From an uncultured Coriobacteriaceae bacterium (GTDB lineage: Bacteria > Actinomycetota > Coriobacteriia > Coriobacteriales > Atopobiaceae), in assembly GCA_902788705.1 (NCBI GenBank), contig CADALE010000017.1:1-54833 (forward strand): DNA of 54,833 nt, read 5' to 3'. Shown here piece after piece: positions 9,031 to 18,147 of the stretch. Positions within the stretch are counted from its first letter, which is position 1, and every line of letters begins with the position of its first letter. The notes beneath the pieces are model-generated. The model was given only the letters and a program-made list of their open reading frames with translations, ran no database searches and was not told the DNA's origin. A program made the translations under genes and the position numbers.

Positions 9031-10611
9031 CTAGTCCTGCTCCTGCCCATCCTCCTCGCGCTCCAGCGAGTGGATGAGCGAGCGGAACTCGTTGTCCACC
9101 GCGTTTGCGTGGGGCGAGCGCTTGGCGTAACGCCTCACCGCGGCCGTCGACTTGCCGATAGGCTGCAGCGTGCCGGCACCCGCCACGCAGCCGCCCGGGC
9201 AGGCCATGCCCTCCAGCAGGTAGCCGGGATACTTGCCCTTGATGGCGTCGCGCATCATCTGGCGGCACTCCTCGAGGCCCTCGGCGTTTCGCACGTGCAC
9301 CTCCACCTCGGGATGCTCGCGGTGGATGGCGTTGACCACGGCATTTGCCACGCCGCCCGCCACGGCAAACATGCGGGCGTCGGCCGAGGCCACGTCAAAG
9401 TCGCTCTTGTTGTCGTCCTCCAGGGAGAGGTAGTCGATGTTCTTGGCCTCCATCATGGCCGCCATCTCCTCGAAGGTGAGCACGAAGTCAACCTCGGAGC
9501 GCACCGACTGGCGCATGGCCTCAAGCTTCTTGGCGGCGCAGGGGCCCACGAACACGATCTTGGCGTTGGGGTGCTTCTGGCGGATCATGCGGGCCGTCAG
9601 CACCATGGGCGTAAGCGCCATCGAGATGCAGTCAGCGTACTTTGGGAACTCCATCTTTGCCATCGATGACCATGCCGGGCAGCACGAGGTTCCCATGAAC
9701 GGGAGCTTGGCGGGCACCTCGTCCAGGAACATCTCGGCCTCCTCCACGGCGCAGAGGTCGGCGCCGATGGCCACCTCCTCAACGCCCGAGAAGCCCAGCA
9801 GCCGGAAGGCCTCGCGCAACTTGCCCACGTTGCCCTTGCCACCAAACTGGCCCACGAAGGCCGGGGCCACCGCGGCGATGACCTCCTCACCGCCCAGGAT
9901 GGACCAGATGACCTGCACCAGCTGGCTCTTGTCGGCGATGGCGCCAAACGGGCAGTTTACCAGGCACTGGCCGCAGCTGACGCACTTCTCGTAGTTGATG
10001 TCGGCACGGCCGTGCTCGTCGGAGCCAATGGCGTTCATGCCGCAGGCCTCAGCGCAGGGGCGCGTGTGGTGATGGATGGCGTGGTAGGGGCACACCTTGG
10101 CGCACTGGCCGCAGCCCACGCACAGGCTGTGGTCGATGAAGGCCTTCTTGTGGCGGAAGGAGATGGCCTGCTTGGGGCAGATTTCGCGACAGGGGTGGGC
10201 CAGGCAGCCCTGGCAGGCGCTGGACACGCGGTACACGTTGTCCTCGCACGCGTTGCAGGCAAACTTGATCACGTTGATGAGCGGCGGCTGGTAGTAGGCC
10301 TCGGGGCCCGCGGCCTCGCTCATGCCCTCGGAGATGCTGCGCGGCCGGTCGACGCCCTGCTGGGGCAGGCCCATGGCCAGGCGGATGCGCTCCGACACGA
10401 TGGCCCGCTCCAGGAACACGCTCTCGCGGTAGGTGGCCACGTCGCCGGGGATGATCTGGTAGGGCAGCTCCTCGAAGGCATGGTCGAAGTCGGCGTCGGT
10501 GTTGGAGGGGTCCGCCCCCAGCTCGTACACGATGCGCGCCACCTCGGCAAACACCTTGCGGCGGATCTCGGTTAGGTTGGTGTAGACACCACGCATGTTG
10601 CCCGTAGCCAT
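9031..10611 (-). CDS. monomeric [FeFe] hydrogenase, group B-like
   Basis: A 526-residue iron-only hydrogenase expected to interconvert protons and H2 with a ferredoxin partner in the cytoplasm. Residues 118-220 hold a Cys-rich region with several 4Fe-4S motifs (CNAC, CQGC, CVGCGQCAKVCP, CVSCGQCLVNCP). The H-cluster motifs follow: L1 TSCCPAW at 308-314 (both cysteines kept), L2 GPCAAKK at 356-362 and L3 MACPGGC at 469-475. G in place of M in L2 and the N-terminal layout suggest the group B monomeric type rather than group A. The ATG at 10609-10611 has GAGAGGGG upstream. HydE, HydF and HydG maturases are not in the window. Overlapping palindromes lie at its putative promoter. Confidence 0.92.
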   Translation of the reverse strand: MATGNMRGVYTNLTEIRRKVFAEVARIVYELGADPSNTDADFDHAFEELPYQIIPGDVATYRESVFLERAIVSERIRLAMGLPQQGVDRPRSISEGMSEAAGPEAYYQPPLINVIKFACNACEDNVYRVSSACQGCLAHPCREICPKQAISFRHKKAFIDHSLCVGCGQCAKVCPYHAIHHHTRPCAEACGMNAIGSDEHGRADINYEKCVSCGQCLVNCPFGAIADKSQLVQVIWSILGGEEVIAAVAPAFVGQFGGKGNVGKLREAFRLLGFSGVEEVAIGADLCAVEEAEMFLDEVPAKLPFMGTSCCPAWSSMAKMEFPKYADCISMALTPMVLTARMIRQKHPNAKIVFVGPCAAKKLEAMRQSVRSEVDFVLTFEEMAAMMEAKNIDYLSLEDDNKSDFDVASADARMFAVAGGVANAVVNAIHREHPEVEVHVRNAEGLEECRQMMRDAIKGKYPGYLLEGMACPGGCVAGAGTLQPIGKSTAAVRRYAKRSPHANAVDNEFRSLIHSLEREEDGQEQD

Positions 10612-10650
10612 GGCGGCCCCTCTCGTCCTCTGCATCCCCCCTGATATACA

Positions 10651-10673
10651 ACTAGCTATACCAGCTAGTATAG
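10651..10673 (-). promoter_or_regulatory. overlapping palindromes at the hydrogenase promoter
   Basis: Two interlocked inverted repeats lie 40 to 62 bases upstream of the hydrogenase start. ACTAGCT-N5-AGCTAGT spans 10651-10669 and CTATAC-N6-GTATAG spans 10656-10673. A minus-strand -10-like TATACT sits at 10667-10672 inside the second repeat; no good -35 was found. A regulator binding here would cover the start of transcription. The arms do not match the Rex or FNR consensus sites I know. Confidence 0.5.
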
Positions 10674-10721
10674 CGGGTGGGCGTTTGCACATCGAGTCTC
10701 TCGGGGAGCGCGAGGCAAGGC

Positions 10722-11660
10722 CTAGGCAAGCCCCCACGTGCCAAGGCGTGCGGGCAGCGCGCTACGAACAACCAACAGCTCACCGCTGAGGGGGTGGGTA
10801 AGCTGCGCCTCGTGGGCGTGCAGCAGCAGGCCGCCATCGTCCGGTGTGCCACCGTACAGCGAATCGCCGCAGATGGGGTGGCCCAGGTGCGCCAGGTGCA
10901 CGCGAATCTGGTGGCGGCGGCCCGTCACCAGCTGGGCCTCCACCAACGAGCGGCCCTTCCGCACGGCCACCGTGCGCAGCAGCGTCCTGGCCTCCTTGCC
11001 CGTACGGCCCACCCGCATGCGGCGGGCATCGTGACGGTCGCGCGCGATGGGTGCGCTCACCTCAAGCCAGGGACCGGCATGCCGCGGGAGGGTGCCCTCG
11101 ATCACGGCGTAGTAGCGCTTGCGCAGCCCGTCACCCGAGATGAGGGCGTCAAGGGCGGGCTGAAGCTCCTCGGCAGTCGAGAACAGCACGATGCCGCTCG
11201 TGTCCACGTCCAGCCGCTGCAGTGCCTGGGGAACGGCGGCGCTGCCCTCCCCCGCCAAGTGACCCTGCACACGGTCGGTAAGCGTCTCGGCGCCCGTGCC
11301 GTCCCCGTGCACCAGGATGCCCGCGGGCTTTTCGGCAGCAAGCAGGATGGGGTCCTCGTAGAGCACCGTGACAGGCGCAGCGGACGACGGGCCCGCCGCG
11401 CGCGTCGCCCTTAGCTCGAGGGTGACCTCATCGCCTGCGGCGATCGTGTCGGTACGCGCCAGCGCATGCCCGTCCATGCCTCTGAGCTGGCCTTCGTTGA
11501 AGATGCGCGCCACCATGGGCTTCGACGGCACGAACGTGCGGATGAGGGTCTGGGCATCCGTCGGACGGTTCACGCGAAGAACAACACGTCCGCCCATGCT
11601 TAACGTGTGTCCATGAGAAGAGACCGGATCGTATAGAGGAAGCCCGCAGCTCATTATCAT
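10722..11660 (-). CDS. RluA-family pseudouridine synthase
   Basis: A 312-residue pseudouridine synthase acting on rRNA or tRNA. The catalytic aspartate is D151 in QRLDVDTSG, where the usual HRLD is QRLD. EKPAGILVHGDG precedes it, and the C-terminal GRRHQIRVHLAHLGHPICGD motif is typical of RluA/RluC/RluD enzymes. The first 80 residues resemble an S4-like RNA-binding region (FVPSKPMVARIFNEGQLR). The ATG at 11658-11660 has AAGGA seven bases upstream. Only 36 bases separate it from the restriction gene upstream. The target uridine cannot be assigned. Confidence 0.9.
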   Translation of the reverse strand: MIMSCGLPLYDPVSSHGHTLSMGGRVVLRVNRPTDAQTLIRTFVPSKPMVARIFNEGQLRGMDGHALARTDTIAAGDEVTLELRATRAAGPSSAAPVTVLYEDPILLAAEKPAGILVHGDGTGAETLTDRVQGHLAGEGSAAVPQALQRLDVDTSGIVLFSTAEELQPALDALISGDGLRKRYYAVIEGTLPRHAGPWLEVSAPIARDRHDARRMRVGRTGKEARTLLRTVAVRKGRSLVEAQLVTGRRHQIRVHLAHLGHPICGDSLYGGTPDDGGLLLHAHEAQLTHPLSGELLVVRSALPARLGTWGLA

Positions 11661-11696
11661 AAGGCCGTCCTTTGGACTGTAGCCATAGGACTCTTT

Positions 11697-12557
11697 CTAT
11701 ATGTCAATTGCCCCTGCGTTCTCTCTCAAGCTACGAGCAGGTCCGTGCATATCCAAAGAGGATTCTCTGAGCACAATCGTACTGAGAGACATGAAGAAGT
11801 TCTCTGCGGATAGCTCAGTTGGCACGAGCCGTTGGTAGTCCGATGGCACGCAGACCGAAGAAGCATCCCCATCAGTCCAATCTGCAAGCAGCAGGCAGAC
11901 CGCATCGTACACATCACCTGATTGAGATAATAGATGCAGCATGTGGACGGCCTTAGCAAAGGCACTCCGCTCTTCGACAATCGATGAATTCACCATGAAC
12001 AGAAACCCGTGGGCGGCGCGGGGATAGCGTGCGCGTAGGTTCTTTACGTCACCATATGCTTCCTCGAACCGATTAGCTAAGTTTTTCCCAAATGAGCCAC
12101 TCATAGTCTTGGTCGAGACAAGCAGCTCAGGACCATGTAACCACGAGGACATACCGACGTCGATTTGCTTCGTGTATACGGATCCCATCACGTTGGCGTC
12201 TACCGTACCGATACGGTCAAGCACGCTGTTGGCAAGTTCCTCCTGTACTTTTCCGATAGTGGAAAGGGCTCGCACTACCTCTGGATCGATTACCCTCGGC
12301 TCGTTGATTCGAGGCCAGACCCCGTCAAAGCCAGCATGCCTGAATTCCCATGCCACCCACAAATCAAGTGATGACGCAAAACGTCCCGTCTGCACACTGT
12401 CACCAGCCCCGACTGGCACTCTCAAAGCCTCGGATAAAAGCCGATAGTCGAGCTGAACGGTACCGCCGTCTCCCCAAAATGGGACGAGGTCGTTCCTGGA
12501 GAGCCAGTCGGACATGCGCATACCCATCTCATGCATCTTGTCCGTCTTCTTAGCCAT
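11697..12557 (-). CDS. probable type II restriction endonuclease
   Basis: A 286-residue protein paired with a DNA methyltransferase. Candidate nuclease residues are D133 (QIDVGMSSW), E144 and K150 (GPELLVSTK), a loose PD-(D/E)xK pattern with the acidic residue displaced from the usual ExK spacing. The call rests mainly on genetic context. The ATG at 12555-12557 lies inside the end of the methyltransferase gene (GATGGCTAA), an eight-base overlap that couples translation, with GGGGAG upstream. Its base composition is much less GC-rich than the neighbours, a sign of recent acquisition. The target sequence is unknown. Confidence 0.7.
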   Translation of the reverse strand: MAKKTDKMHEMGMRMSDWLSRNDLVPFWGDGGTVQLDYRLLSEALRVPVGAGDSVQTGRFASSLDLWVAWEFRHAGFDGVWPRINEPRVIDPEVVRALSTIGKVQEELANSVLDRIGTVDANVMGSVYTKQIDVGMSSWLHGPELLVSTKTMSGSFGKNLANRFEEAYGDVKNLRARYPRAAHGFLFMVNSSIVEERSAFAKAVHMLHLLSQSGDVYDAVCLLLADWTDGDASSVCVPSDYQRLVPTELSAENFFMSLSTIVLRESSLDMHGPARSLRENAGAIDI

Positions 12558-14229
12558 CGATACCAACTCCCCTCTTCTTTCCCTTTGACCTCGCTGCCCT
12601 TCTTTCCCTCATGCGAACGAGCAGCTCCTGTGCGTCGTTGCTCAAATCAAGACTAATCACTCCGAGCTCTGACAAGGCCTTGTCCACGTAACGTGTGGCA
12701 TCGTCTCGTGCGCCGCTAGACAGGACTCCCGCCACTGCCTTGTTGATGGTTTTAAGCTCGTCCTTGAAACCAAGTGCTTGCTCTGGGGCAACAACAACTA
12801 TCTTCGATGCCTCTCTTGGCTCGAGCTTGAGAATACCGCCACCATAAGAGCGTCCGTACACTTCAGCCGAGAGCTGAGTTATAGATGACAGGGACAACAA
12901 AGGCATGGCCTCCATACCAACGTCCCTAAGGCCCTCATAAAACGTGATGCCATGCACGGAGTTAAGGCATGCTGCCCTTGCATGATTTGCACAAATGTTA
13001 GGGCCCGCCCCATTCATGTAGGTCAAGAAGGCGTCCGGGGTAGATACGCCGGGAACCAGCCACCAAGGATGCCTGTTCCGGCACTTATATGATTGGGACA
13101 CTCCGCTCATCTCCCCTCGCTCGATATATGAGAAGAAACCCTCGCTGAGCTGTTTCTGGGGATAGAAAAGCGAAGTTCGCATCCCCCTCTCCGTTAGCTG
13201 CTGGTGACAATCCAGTCCATAGGAGAGCAGGCGGAGATGCCTTGATCCAGGCGGGCAGAGAGGGATGACATCTTGCGCAAGCCTATATCGCCTCACCTCC
13301 TCATCGGTCAGGGTGAAGAAGTCGTTTGCTCCAGTAACAGCTCCGAGGCGCACCTTGCCCCACGTCGATAGCGATGTTAGTCCGGCTTCGAGCGCCGAAT
13401 GCATCAAGGTCATCGCATCAGACCCACATCTTCCAACTGGCCATCGTTCCTCGCCCTTCACGACAGTAAAGTGAGTCGAGCGGTCATCGATATGCTCAAT
13501 ATCTAGAACGTTATGAATCGTGATGCCATCAGCTTCACCAAGGTGGAGACCTTCCGCAATAAGCAGGACAACCTCTTCCTGAACCTCAGGGAACACGGGT
13601 CTGTCAAACATAACGACGGTTACGCTCGCAAAACTCGAGAGGAGATAGGAACGCACCGGTCCAGCATAACCTGATGTCAGCAGCTCGGCAGGCAACACCA
13701 TCCCGATGCGTCCACCTTCAGCCAGAAACCGGATGGCATGGACGACGAAAGGGGCCCATGAGGACGAAAGAGCCGACAGCTTCACGCCCCCGAGATGGGC
13801 GCATTCCAGCGCACGTGTCCTAGAGTCTCCACTAAAATCTTGGTAGCGAATGTAGGGAGGGTTTCCAATCACAACATCAAAGGACCTGGTTGGTTCGACA
13901 AAAAAGAAGTTTTGAGTCTCTATATGCGCCTTGATGCCGATGCAGGCAAGCCTCTTGCGAGCCTCGCAAGCACTCTGCTCGTGAAGCTCACAACCAAGGA
14001 TGTCAGACTCTATTTGTTCCGACGAGGCACCATGTTCAGTTAGGCGGAGAACGGCAGCTGTCAAGAATTCCCCTTCCCCGCACGAGGGTTCGAGGACGCG
14101 ATCGTCTGACGACAAGATCGTTTGACGTACGATGTAGGAGGCGATCCTGGCTGGCGTGAAGAAAGCGCCGCGGCCCTTTCGCTCCACCGGCGTGTCCTGC
14201 TCCTCAGTAAGCACAGACCCGTATGCCAC
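12550..14229 (-). CDS. N6-adenine DNA methyltransferase of a type II R-M system
   Basis: A 559-residue methyltransferase with the gamma-class motif order. RGAFFTPARIASYIV (about 20-34) is motif X, VLEPSCGEGEF (45-55) is the SAM-binding motif I, and NPPYIRYQDF (123-132) is catalytic motif IV. The rest holds the target-recognition part. It would protect host DNA from the adjacent endonuclease. The start is a GTG at 14227-14229 with GGAGAGGAG upstream. A TTGACT lies further upstream but has no good -10 at normal spacing. No controller (C-protein) gene is present. The AT-richer composition is shared with the endonuclease gene. Confidence 0.9.
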   Translation of the reverse strand: MAYGSVLTEEQDTPVERKGRGAFFTPARIASYIVRQTILSSDDRVLEPSCGEGEFLTAAVLRLTEHGASSEQIESDILGCELHEQSACEARKRLACIGIKAHIETQNFFFVEPTRSFDVVIGNPPYIRYQDFSGDSRTRALECAHLGGVKLSALSSSWAPFVVHAIRFLAEGGRIGMVLPAELLTSGYAGPVRSYLLSSFASVTVVMFDRPVFPEVQEEVVLLIAEGLHLGEADGITIHNVLDIEHIDDRSTHFTVVKGEERWPVGRCGSDAMTLMHSALEAGLTSLSTWGKVRLGAVTGANDFFTLTDEEVRRYRLAQDVIPLCPPGSRHLRLLSYGLDCHQQLTERGMRTSLFYPQKQLSEGFFSYIERGEMSGVSQSYKCRNRHPWWLVPGVSTPDAFLTYMNGAGPNICANHARAACLNSVHGITFYEGLRDVGMEAMPLLSLSSITQLSAEVYGRSYGGGILKLEPREASKIVVVAPEQALGFKDELKTINKAVAGVLSSGARDDATRYVDKALSELGVISLDLSNDAQELLVRMRERRAARSKGKKRGVGIDG

Positions 14230-14397
14230 GTCTACTCCTCTCCCGGTCCGCTCAGGAAGCCTTTCGATACTTCAACCGACTCCAAAGGATGGTACCACGG
14301 CAAGCGGACACCATTTTCAGGCCTAAATTGTGAATCAGATCATGCACGCGCTGTTCACGGTCTAGTCAACCTGCTATGGTCGGACGCCACACACCGC

Positions 14398-15330
14398 TCA
14401 CGACGCGTCCCCATACAGGTGGGACAGGAGCTGGGCAAACGCCTCGATCACGCTCCACACGTGGCCCGAGTCCCTCCAGGCCATGTGGATGGGGATGCTT
14501 GCCTCCGGCCCCAGCGAGACCTCCCGCAGGCCGGCCGCCTCAGGCTCGCCCATCATGGCAGTGGCCAGGTCCTCGGGCACGAAGCACGCGCCGACGCCGC
14601 GAATCGCAAGGTCAACGAGGGTCTCCGAGTTCTTGGACATCACCTTGGGCTTGGGGCGTATGCCCGAGCGCGCAAGGATGGAGCGCGAGAGGTCACCGGG
14701 CTCGTCGCCCTCGCCCAGCAGCAGGAAGGGAATCTCGCCAAGCGAGGCAAGGCTGCCCGTACGGGCCACTTGGGCCACGGCCTCCTCGAAGTCGTCGCCG
14801 CAGCGCTCGCGCAGCAGGCTCTCGGCAACCAGCAGCACCACGCGCTCCTCGCGCAGGGGACGCACCACAAGGCCGGGGATGCCACGGGGCACCGTGGCCA
14901 CCACCATGTCCGCGCGTCCCTCGCGCAGCATCTCCACCAGCTCGTCGTTCTCGGCCTCGTCCAGCTGGATGCCCACGCCGGGGTGCGTGGCCGAGAAGGC
15001 CGAGATGGCCGCGGGCATCAGCAGGCGCCCGCGCGTGGAGGCGATGCCCACGGCAAGCAGGCCCTGCACGTCACCGGCGATGTCGGCAAACTCCTGCTCG
15101 AGGGCGCGGCGCTCGGCCTGGAAGCGGCGCGCGTAGCCCAAGAACTCCTCGCCCGCGTAGGTGAGCGTGAGGGGAACCGTGCGGTTGACCAACCGCACGC
15201 CCAGCTCGCGCTCGACGCCGGCGATGTGGGCGGACAGCGTCTGCTGCGTCACCGCGAGGCGCGTGGCCGCCTTGGTGAAGCTGCGCTCCTCGGCGAGGGC
15301 GATGAAGTAGTCCATCGTGACGAGGTTCAT
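14398..15330 (-). CDS. LysR-family transcriptional regulator
   Basis: A 310-residue LTTR. The N-terminal winged helix-turn-helix is clear (MDYFIALAEERSFTKAATRLAVTQQTLSAHIAGVE... with RELGVRLVNR). A periplasmic-binding-like effector domain follows from about residue 90. The ligand and regulon are unknown. The gene lies between hisS and the R-M island, both on the same strand, and no divergently oriented target gene adjoins it, which is unusual for LTTRs. A seven-base inverted repeat (TGGGACA / TGTCCCA at 15352-15390) in the upstream gap could be an autoregulatory site. AGGGGAGC precedes the ATG. Confidence 0.9.
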   Translation of the reverse strand: MNLVTMDYFIALAEERSFTKAATRLAVTQQTLSAHIAGVERELGVRLVNRTVPLTLTYAGEEFLGYARRFQAERRALEQEFADIAGDVQGLLAVGIASTRGRLLMPAAISAFSATHPGVGIQLDEAENDELVEMLREGRADMVVATVPRGIPGLVVRPLREERVVLLVAESLLRERCGDDFEEAVAQVARTGSLASLGEIPFLLLGEGDEPGDLSRSILARSGIRPKPKVMSKNSETLVDLAIRGVGACFVPEDLATAMMGEPEAAGLREVSLGPEASIPIHMAWRDSGHVWSVIEAFAQLLSHLYGDAS

Positions 15331-15436
15331 GCTCCCCTCCCGTCCTGGCCTTGGGACACTGTCGACACTTGGCTGCGCCTAGATGTCCCAGCCTCCCTGC
15401 CGCGGGATCGTTGCGACAGGACCGAGCCCCTCGCCG

Positions 15437-16744
15437 CTACAGCCGCTCGGCCACGTAGGAGGCTAGGCCAGCCAGGGGCACCTGCACCTGCTCGTGCGAT
15501 GCCATGTCGCGCACCGTGGCCACGCCCGCAGCCACCTCGTCGGCCCCCAGCACCACGCAGACGCGCGCGCCCACCTTGTCGGCCTGCTTGAACTGGCTCT
15601 TCAGCGAACGCGACTGGTAGTCCTCCTCGGTGCGGATGCCCGCGGCGCGCAGCTGCTGCGCCACCGAGAACACGGTCGTGCGCTGGTCGGGCGTGCAGGC
15701 CACGTACACGCAGGGCTCTGCCGGGGTCTCGAGGCTGCCGCCCAGCTCGCGCAGGGCGATGTCGATGCGCTCGAAGCCCACGGCAAATCCGATGCCCGGC
15801 GTGGGCCGGCCGCCCTCAAGCTCCATCAGGCCGTCGTAGCGGCCACCGCCACCGATGGCGCCCACCTTGGCGCCACGCACGTCCACCTCGAAGACGGTGC
15901 GGGTGTAGTAGTCAAGGCCGCGAACCAGGGTGGGGTCCTCCTCGTAGGCAACGCCAGCCTCGTCGAGATAGGCCTTCACCTGCGCATAGTGAGCGGCGCA
16001 GTCATCGCAGAGGTTGTCCTTGGCAAGCGGGGCGTCGCCTATGACCTCGCGGCAGTGGTCGTTCTTGCAGTCGAAGGCGCGCAGCGGGTTAAGCTCGGCG
16101 CGCTCCAGGCAGTCGTCGCACATCTCGTCGGCATGGTCAAGGATGAACTGCCGCACGCTGGCGCGATACGCCGGGCGGCAGGCACCGTCGCCCATCGAGT
16201 TGATGCGCAGCGCCAGCGACTCGCGGGGGAAGCCCAGCCGCTCGAAGTACTGCATGAGCATGATGATGACCTCGGCGTCAAGCGCCGGGTCGGGGGCGCC
16301 CAGCACCTCGGCGCCCACCTGGTGGAACTGGCGCAGGCGACCCTTCTGCGGACGCTCGCCGCGGAACATCGCCTCGCCGTACCACAGCTTGACGGGGGCA
16401 CCGCCCTGCGGCACGAAGTTGTTCTCCACCGCAGCACGCACCACGCCCGCCGTGCCCTCGGGCCGCATGGCCATGCGCTGGCGCGGCTTGAGGTGCGCCT
16501 CGGAGCCACGCTCCATCACGTCGGGCAGCAGGGCGCCCGAAAACACGCGGAACATCTCCTTGCGCACCACGTCGGTGGACTCGCCGATGCCGTGCACGAA
16601 GGTGTCCACCTGCTCGATGGCCGGCGTCTCGATCTGGTCGAAGCCGTAGGCGCCAAACAGGGCGCGCGCCTCGTCCAACATGTGCTGCCAGCCGCGCATG
16701 TAGCCGCCGAACAGGTCTTCCGTGCCTTGTACCTTCTGTGCCAT
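15437..16744 (-). CDS. hisS: histidine-tRNA ligase
   Basis: Charges tRNA-His; a cytoplasmic class II synthetase of 435 residues, normal for bacteria. Motif 2 is in RPEGTAGVVRAAVENN, the HisRS-specific GLDYYTRTVFEV is present, and the C-terminal anticodon-binding domain starts near PCVYVACTPD. Four cysteines in the middle (CDDCLERAELN...CKND, CDDCAAHY) are common in this type. The ATG at 16742-16744 is set by AAGGAGAG; the frame is open upstream without a site. Two mutually exclusive hairpins lie 50-90 bases upstream of the start. Confidence 0.97.
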   Translation of the reverse strand: MAQKVQGTEDLFGGYMRGWQHMLDEARALFGAYGFDQIETPAIEQVDTFVHGIGESTDVVRKEMFRVFSGALLPDVMERGSEAHLKPRQRMAMRPEGTAGVVRAAVENNFVPQGGAPVKLWYGEAMFRGERPQKGRLRQFHQVGAEVLGAPDPALDAEVIIMLMQYFERLGFPRESLALRINSMGDGACRPAYRASVRQFILDHADEMCDDCLERAELNPLRAFDCKNDHCREVIGDAPLAKDNLCDDCAAHYAQVKAYLDEAGVAYEEDPTLVRGLDYYTRTVFEVDVRGAKVGAIGGGGRYDGLMELEGGRPTPGIGFAVGFERIDIALRELGGSLETPAEPCVYVACTPDQRTTVFSVAQQLRAAGIRTEEDYQSRSLKSQFKQADKVGARVCVVLGADEVAAGVATVRDMASHEQVQVPLAGLASYVAERL

Positions 16745-16793
16745 GGGACTCTCCTTGACATGCGGACGCCCGGTGGGGCGATTGGGCTGTGCG

Positions 16794-16833
16794 AGGTGGC
16801 ATAGGCGATGCGCCATAGGCCACCTTCCTATGG
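16794..16833 (-). promoter_or_regulatory. mutually exclusive hairpins in the hisS leader
   Basis: AGGTGGC (16794-16800) can pair with GCCACCT (16819-16825), and CCATAGG (16813-16819) can pair with CCTATGG (16827-16833). The two stems compete for bases 16813-16825. They precede hisS by about 50 bases. No T-box core was recognised and no T-tract follows, so a switch function is only a possibility. Confidence 0.35.
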
Positions 16834-16920
16834 TAGCGCAACGCGTCTGGAAACAACCAGAGGGCGGTTTGCGCCTGTGGGTGTTGGAAATCACGTGGGG
16901 GTGAGGAGCCGCCGCACAAG

Positions 16921-16956
16921 AATCCCCGCCAGCGCAACCAGACGCGGACGGGGATT
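16921..16956 (-). terminator. ilvE terminator
   Basis: AATCCCCG and CGGGGATT arms, with partial inner pairing, are followed on the minus strand by the T-rich CTTGTG. The hairpin begins 22 bases past the ilvE stop. Confidence 0.65.
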
Positions 16957-16978
16957 CGCAGAACCTTGCTCCTTTGGC

Positions 16979-18019
16979 CTAGGCGATCTTGAAGACCCAG
17001 CCGAACTTGTCCTCGATCTCGCCGGACTGGATGCCGGTGAGGGTCTCGCGGAGCTTGGCCAGCACGGGGCCGACGTGCTCCATGCCGGCGCCAAACACAT
17101 GCTCGTTGCCCTCGAGGTCAACGACCTTGCCCACGGGGCTGATGACGGCCGCGGTGCCACACATGCCGCACTCCTCGAACTGGTCGATCTCGTCGAAGCG
17201 CACCTGGCGCTCCACCACGTCGAGGTTCAGGTACTCGCGGGCCACCTGCACCAGCGAGCGGCGCGTGATGGACGGCAGGATGGAGTCGGTAGCGGACTGC
17301 GGAACCACCAGGCCGCCATCCTTGGTGACAAACAGGAAGTTGGCGCCGCCGGACTCCTCCACATAGGTGTGGGTCTGCGGGTCGAGGAACATGTTGTCGG
17401 CGAAGCCCTCCTCGTGCGCGAGAACGCTGGGATAGAGGCTCATGGCGTAGTTGAGGCCGGCCTTGATGTTGCCGGTGCCGTGGGGCGCGGCGCGGTCGTA
17501 CTCAGGCACCTTCAGGGCCACGGGCTGGACGCCGCCCTTGTAGTACGGACCCACGGGCGTGACCAGGATGCGGAACTGGTACTCGGTGGCGGGCTTGACG
17601 CCGATGACGTCGCCGGTGGCGATCATGAACGGGCGGATGTACAGCGTGGCGCCCGAGCCGAAGGGCGGCACCCACGCGAGGTTGGCCTTCACAACTTGCT
17701 TGACGGCCTCGACGAAGCGGTCCTCCGGGAAGGGCGGCATGCAGATGCGGCGCGCGGAGTCAGCCATGCGGGAGGCGTTCATGTCGGGACGGAAGCACAC
17801 GATGTCGCCGTCCTTGGTGGTGTAGGCCTTGAGGCCCTCGAAGACCTCCTGGCAGTAGTGGAAGATGCCGGCACACTCAGAGATCTGCAGGCTGTGGTCG
17901 GGGGTGAGGATGTCCTCGCCCCAGGCGCCGTCCTTCCAGTTGCAGACGTAGCTGTAGTCGGTCTTGGTGTAGGCAAACGTCAGGCTGCCCCAGTCGATGT
18001 CCTTCTTCTCGACGGCCAT
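16979..18019 (-). CDS. ilvE: branched-chain amino acid aminotransferase
   Basis: A 346-residue fold type IV PLP enzyme that interconverts leucine, isoleucine and valine with their 2-oxo acids using glutamate/2-oxoglutarate. The Schiff-base lysine is in GTGNIKAGLNYA. QEVFEGLKAY near residue 60 and VEESGGANFLFV later are class signatures. The length and the N-terminal layout (AYTKTDYSYVCNWKDG) match the larger group II/eukaryote-like BCATs rather than the roughly 300-residue E. coli type. AAGGAGG lies seven bases before the ATG. No other branched-chain biosynthesis gene is near. Confidence 0.94.
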   Translation of the reverse strand: MAVEKKDIDWGSLTFAYTKTDYSYVCNWKDGAWGEDILTPDHSLQISECAGIFHYCQEVFEGLKAYTTKDGDIVCFRPDMNASRMADSARRICMPPFPEDRFVEAVKQVVKANLAWVPPFGSGATLYIRPFMIATGDVIGVKPATEYQFRILVTPVGPYYKGGVQPVALKVPEYDRAAPHGTGNIKAGLNYAMSLYPSVLAHEEGFADNMFLDPQTHTYVEESGGANFLFVTKDGGLVVPQSATDSILPSITRRSLVQVAREYLNLDVVERQVRFDEIDQFEECGMCGTAAVISPVGKVVDLEGNEHVFGAGMEHVGPVLAKLRETLTGIQSGEIEDKFGWVFKIA

Positions 18020-18147
18020 AGGTGCCTCCTTGGGTCACGGTTTTTCTTGGGCGCGCTACAGGTTACTACCTGCACGACACGACTCACCTTAGACCTTGCA
18101 ACGCGAAACACGGCATTTTCATTGCGCGGCAGCGGGGAGCGGGGGCG

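Noticed and set aside
11697..14229. A prophage or integrative element
   Set aside because: Only the two R-M genes share the lower GC; there is no integrase, tRNA border or flanking repeat.
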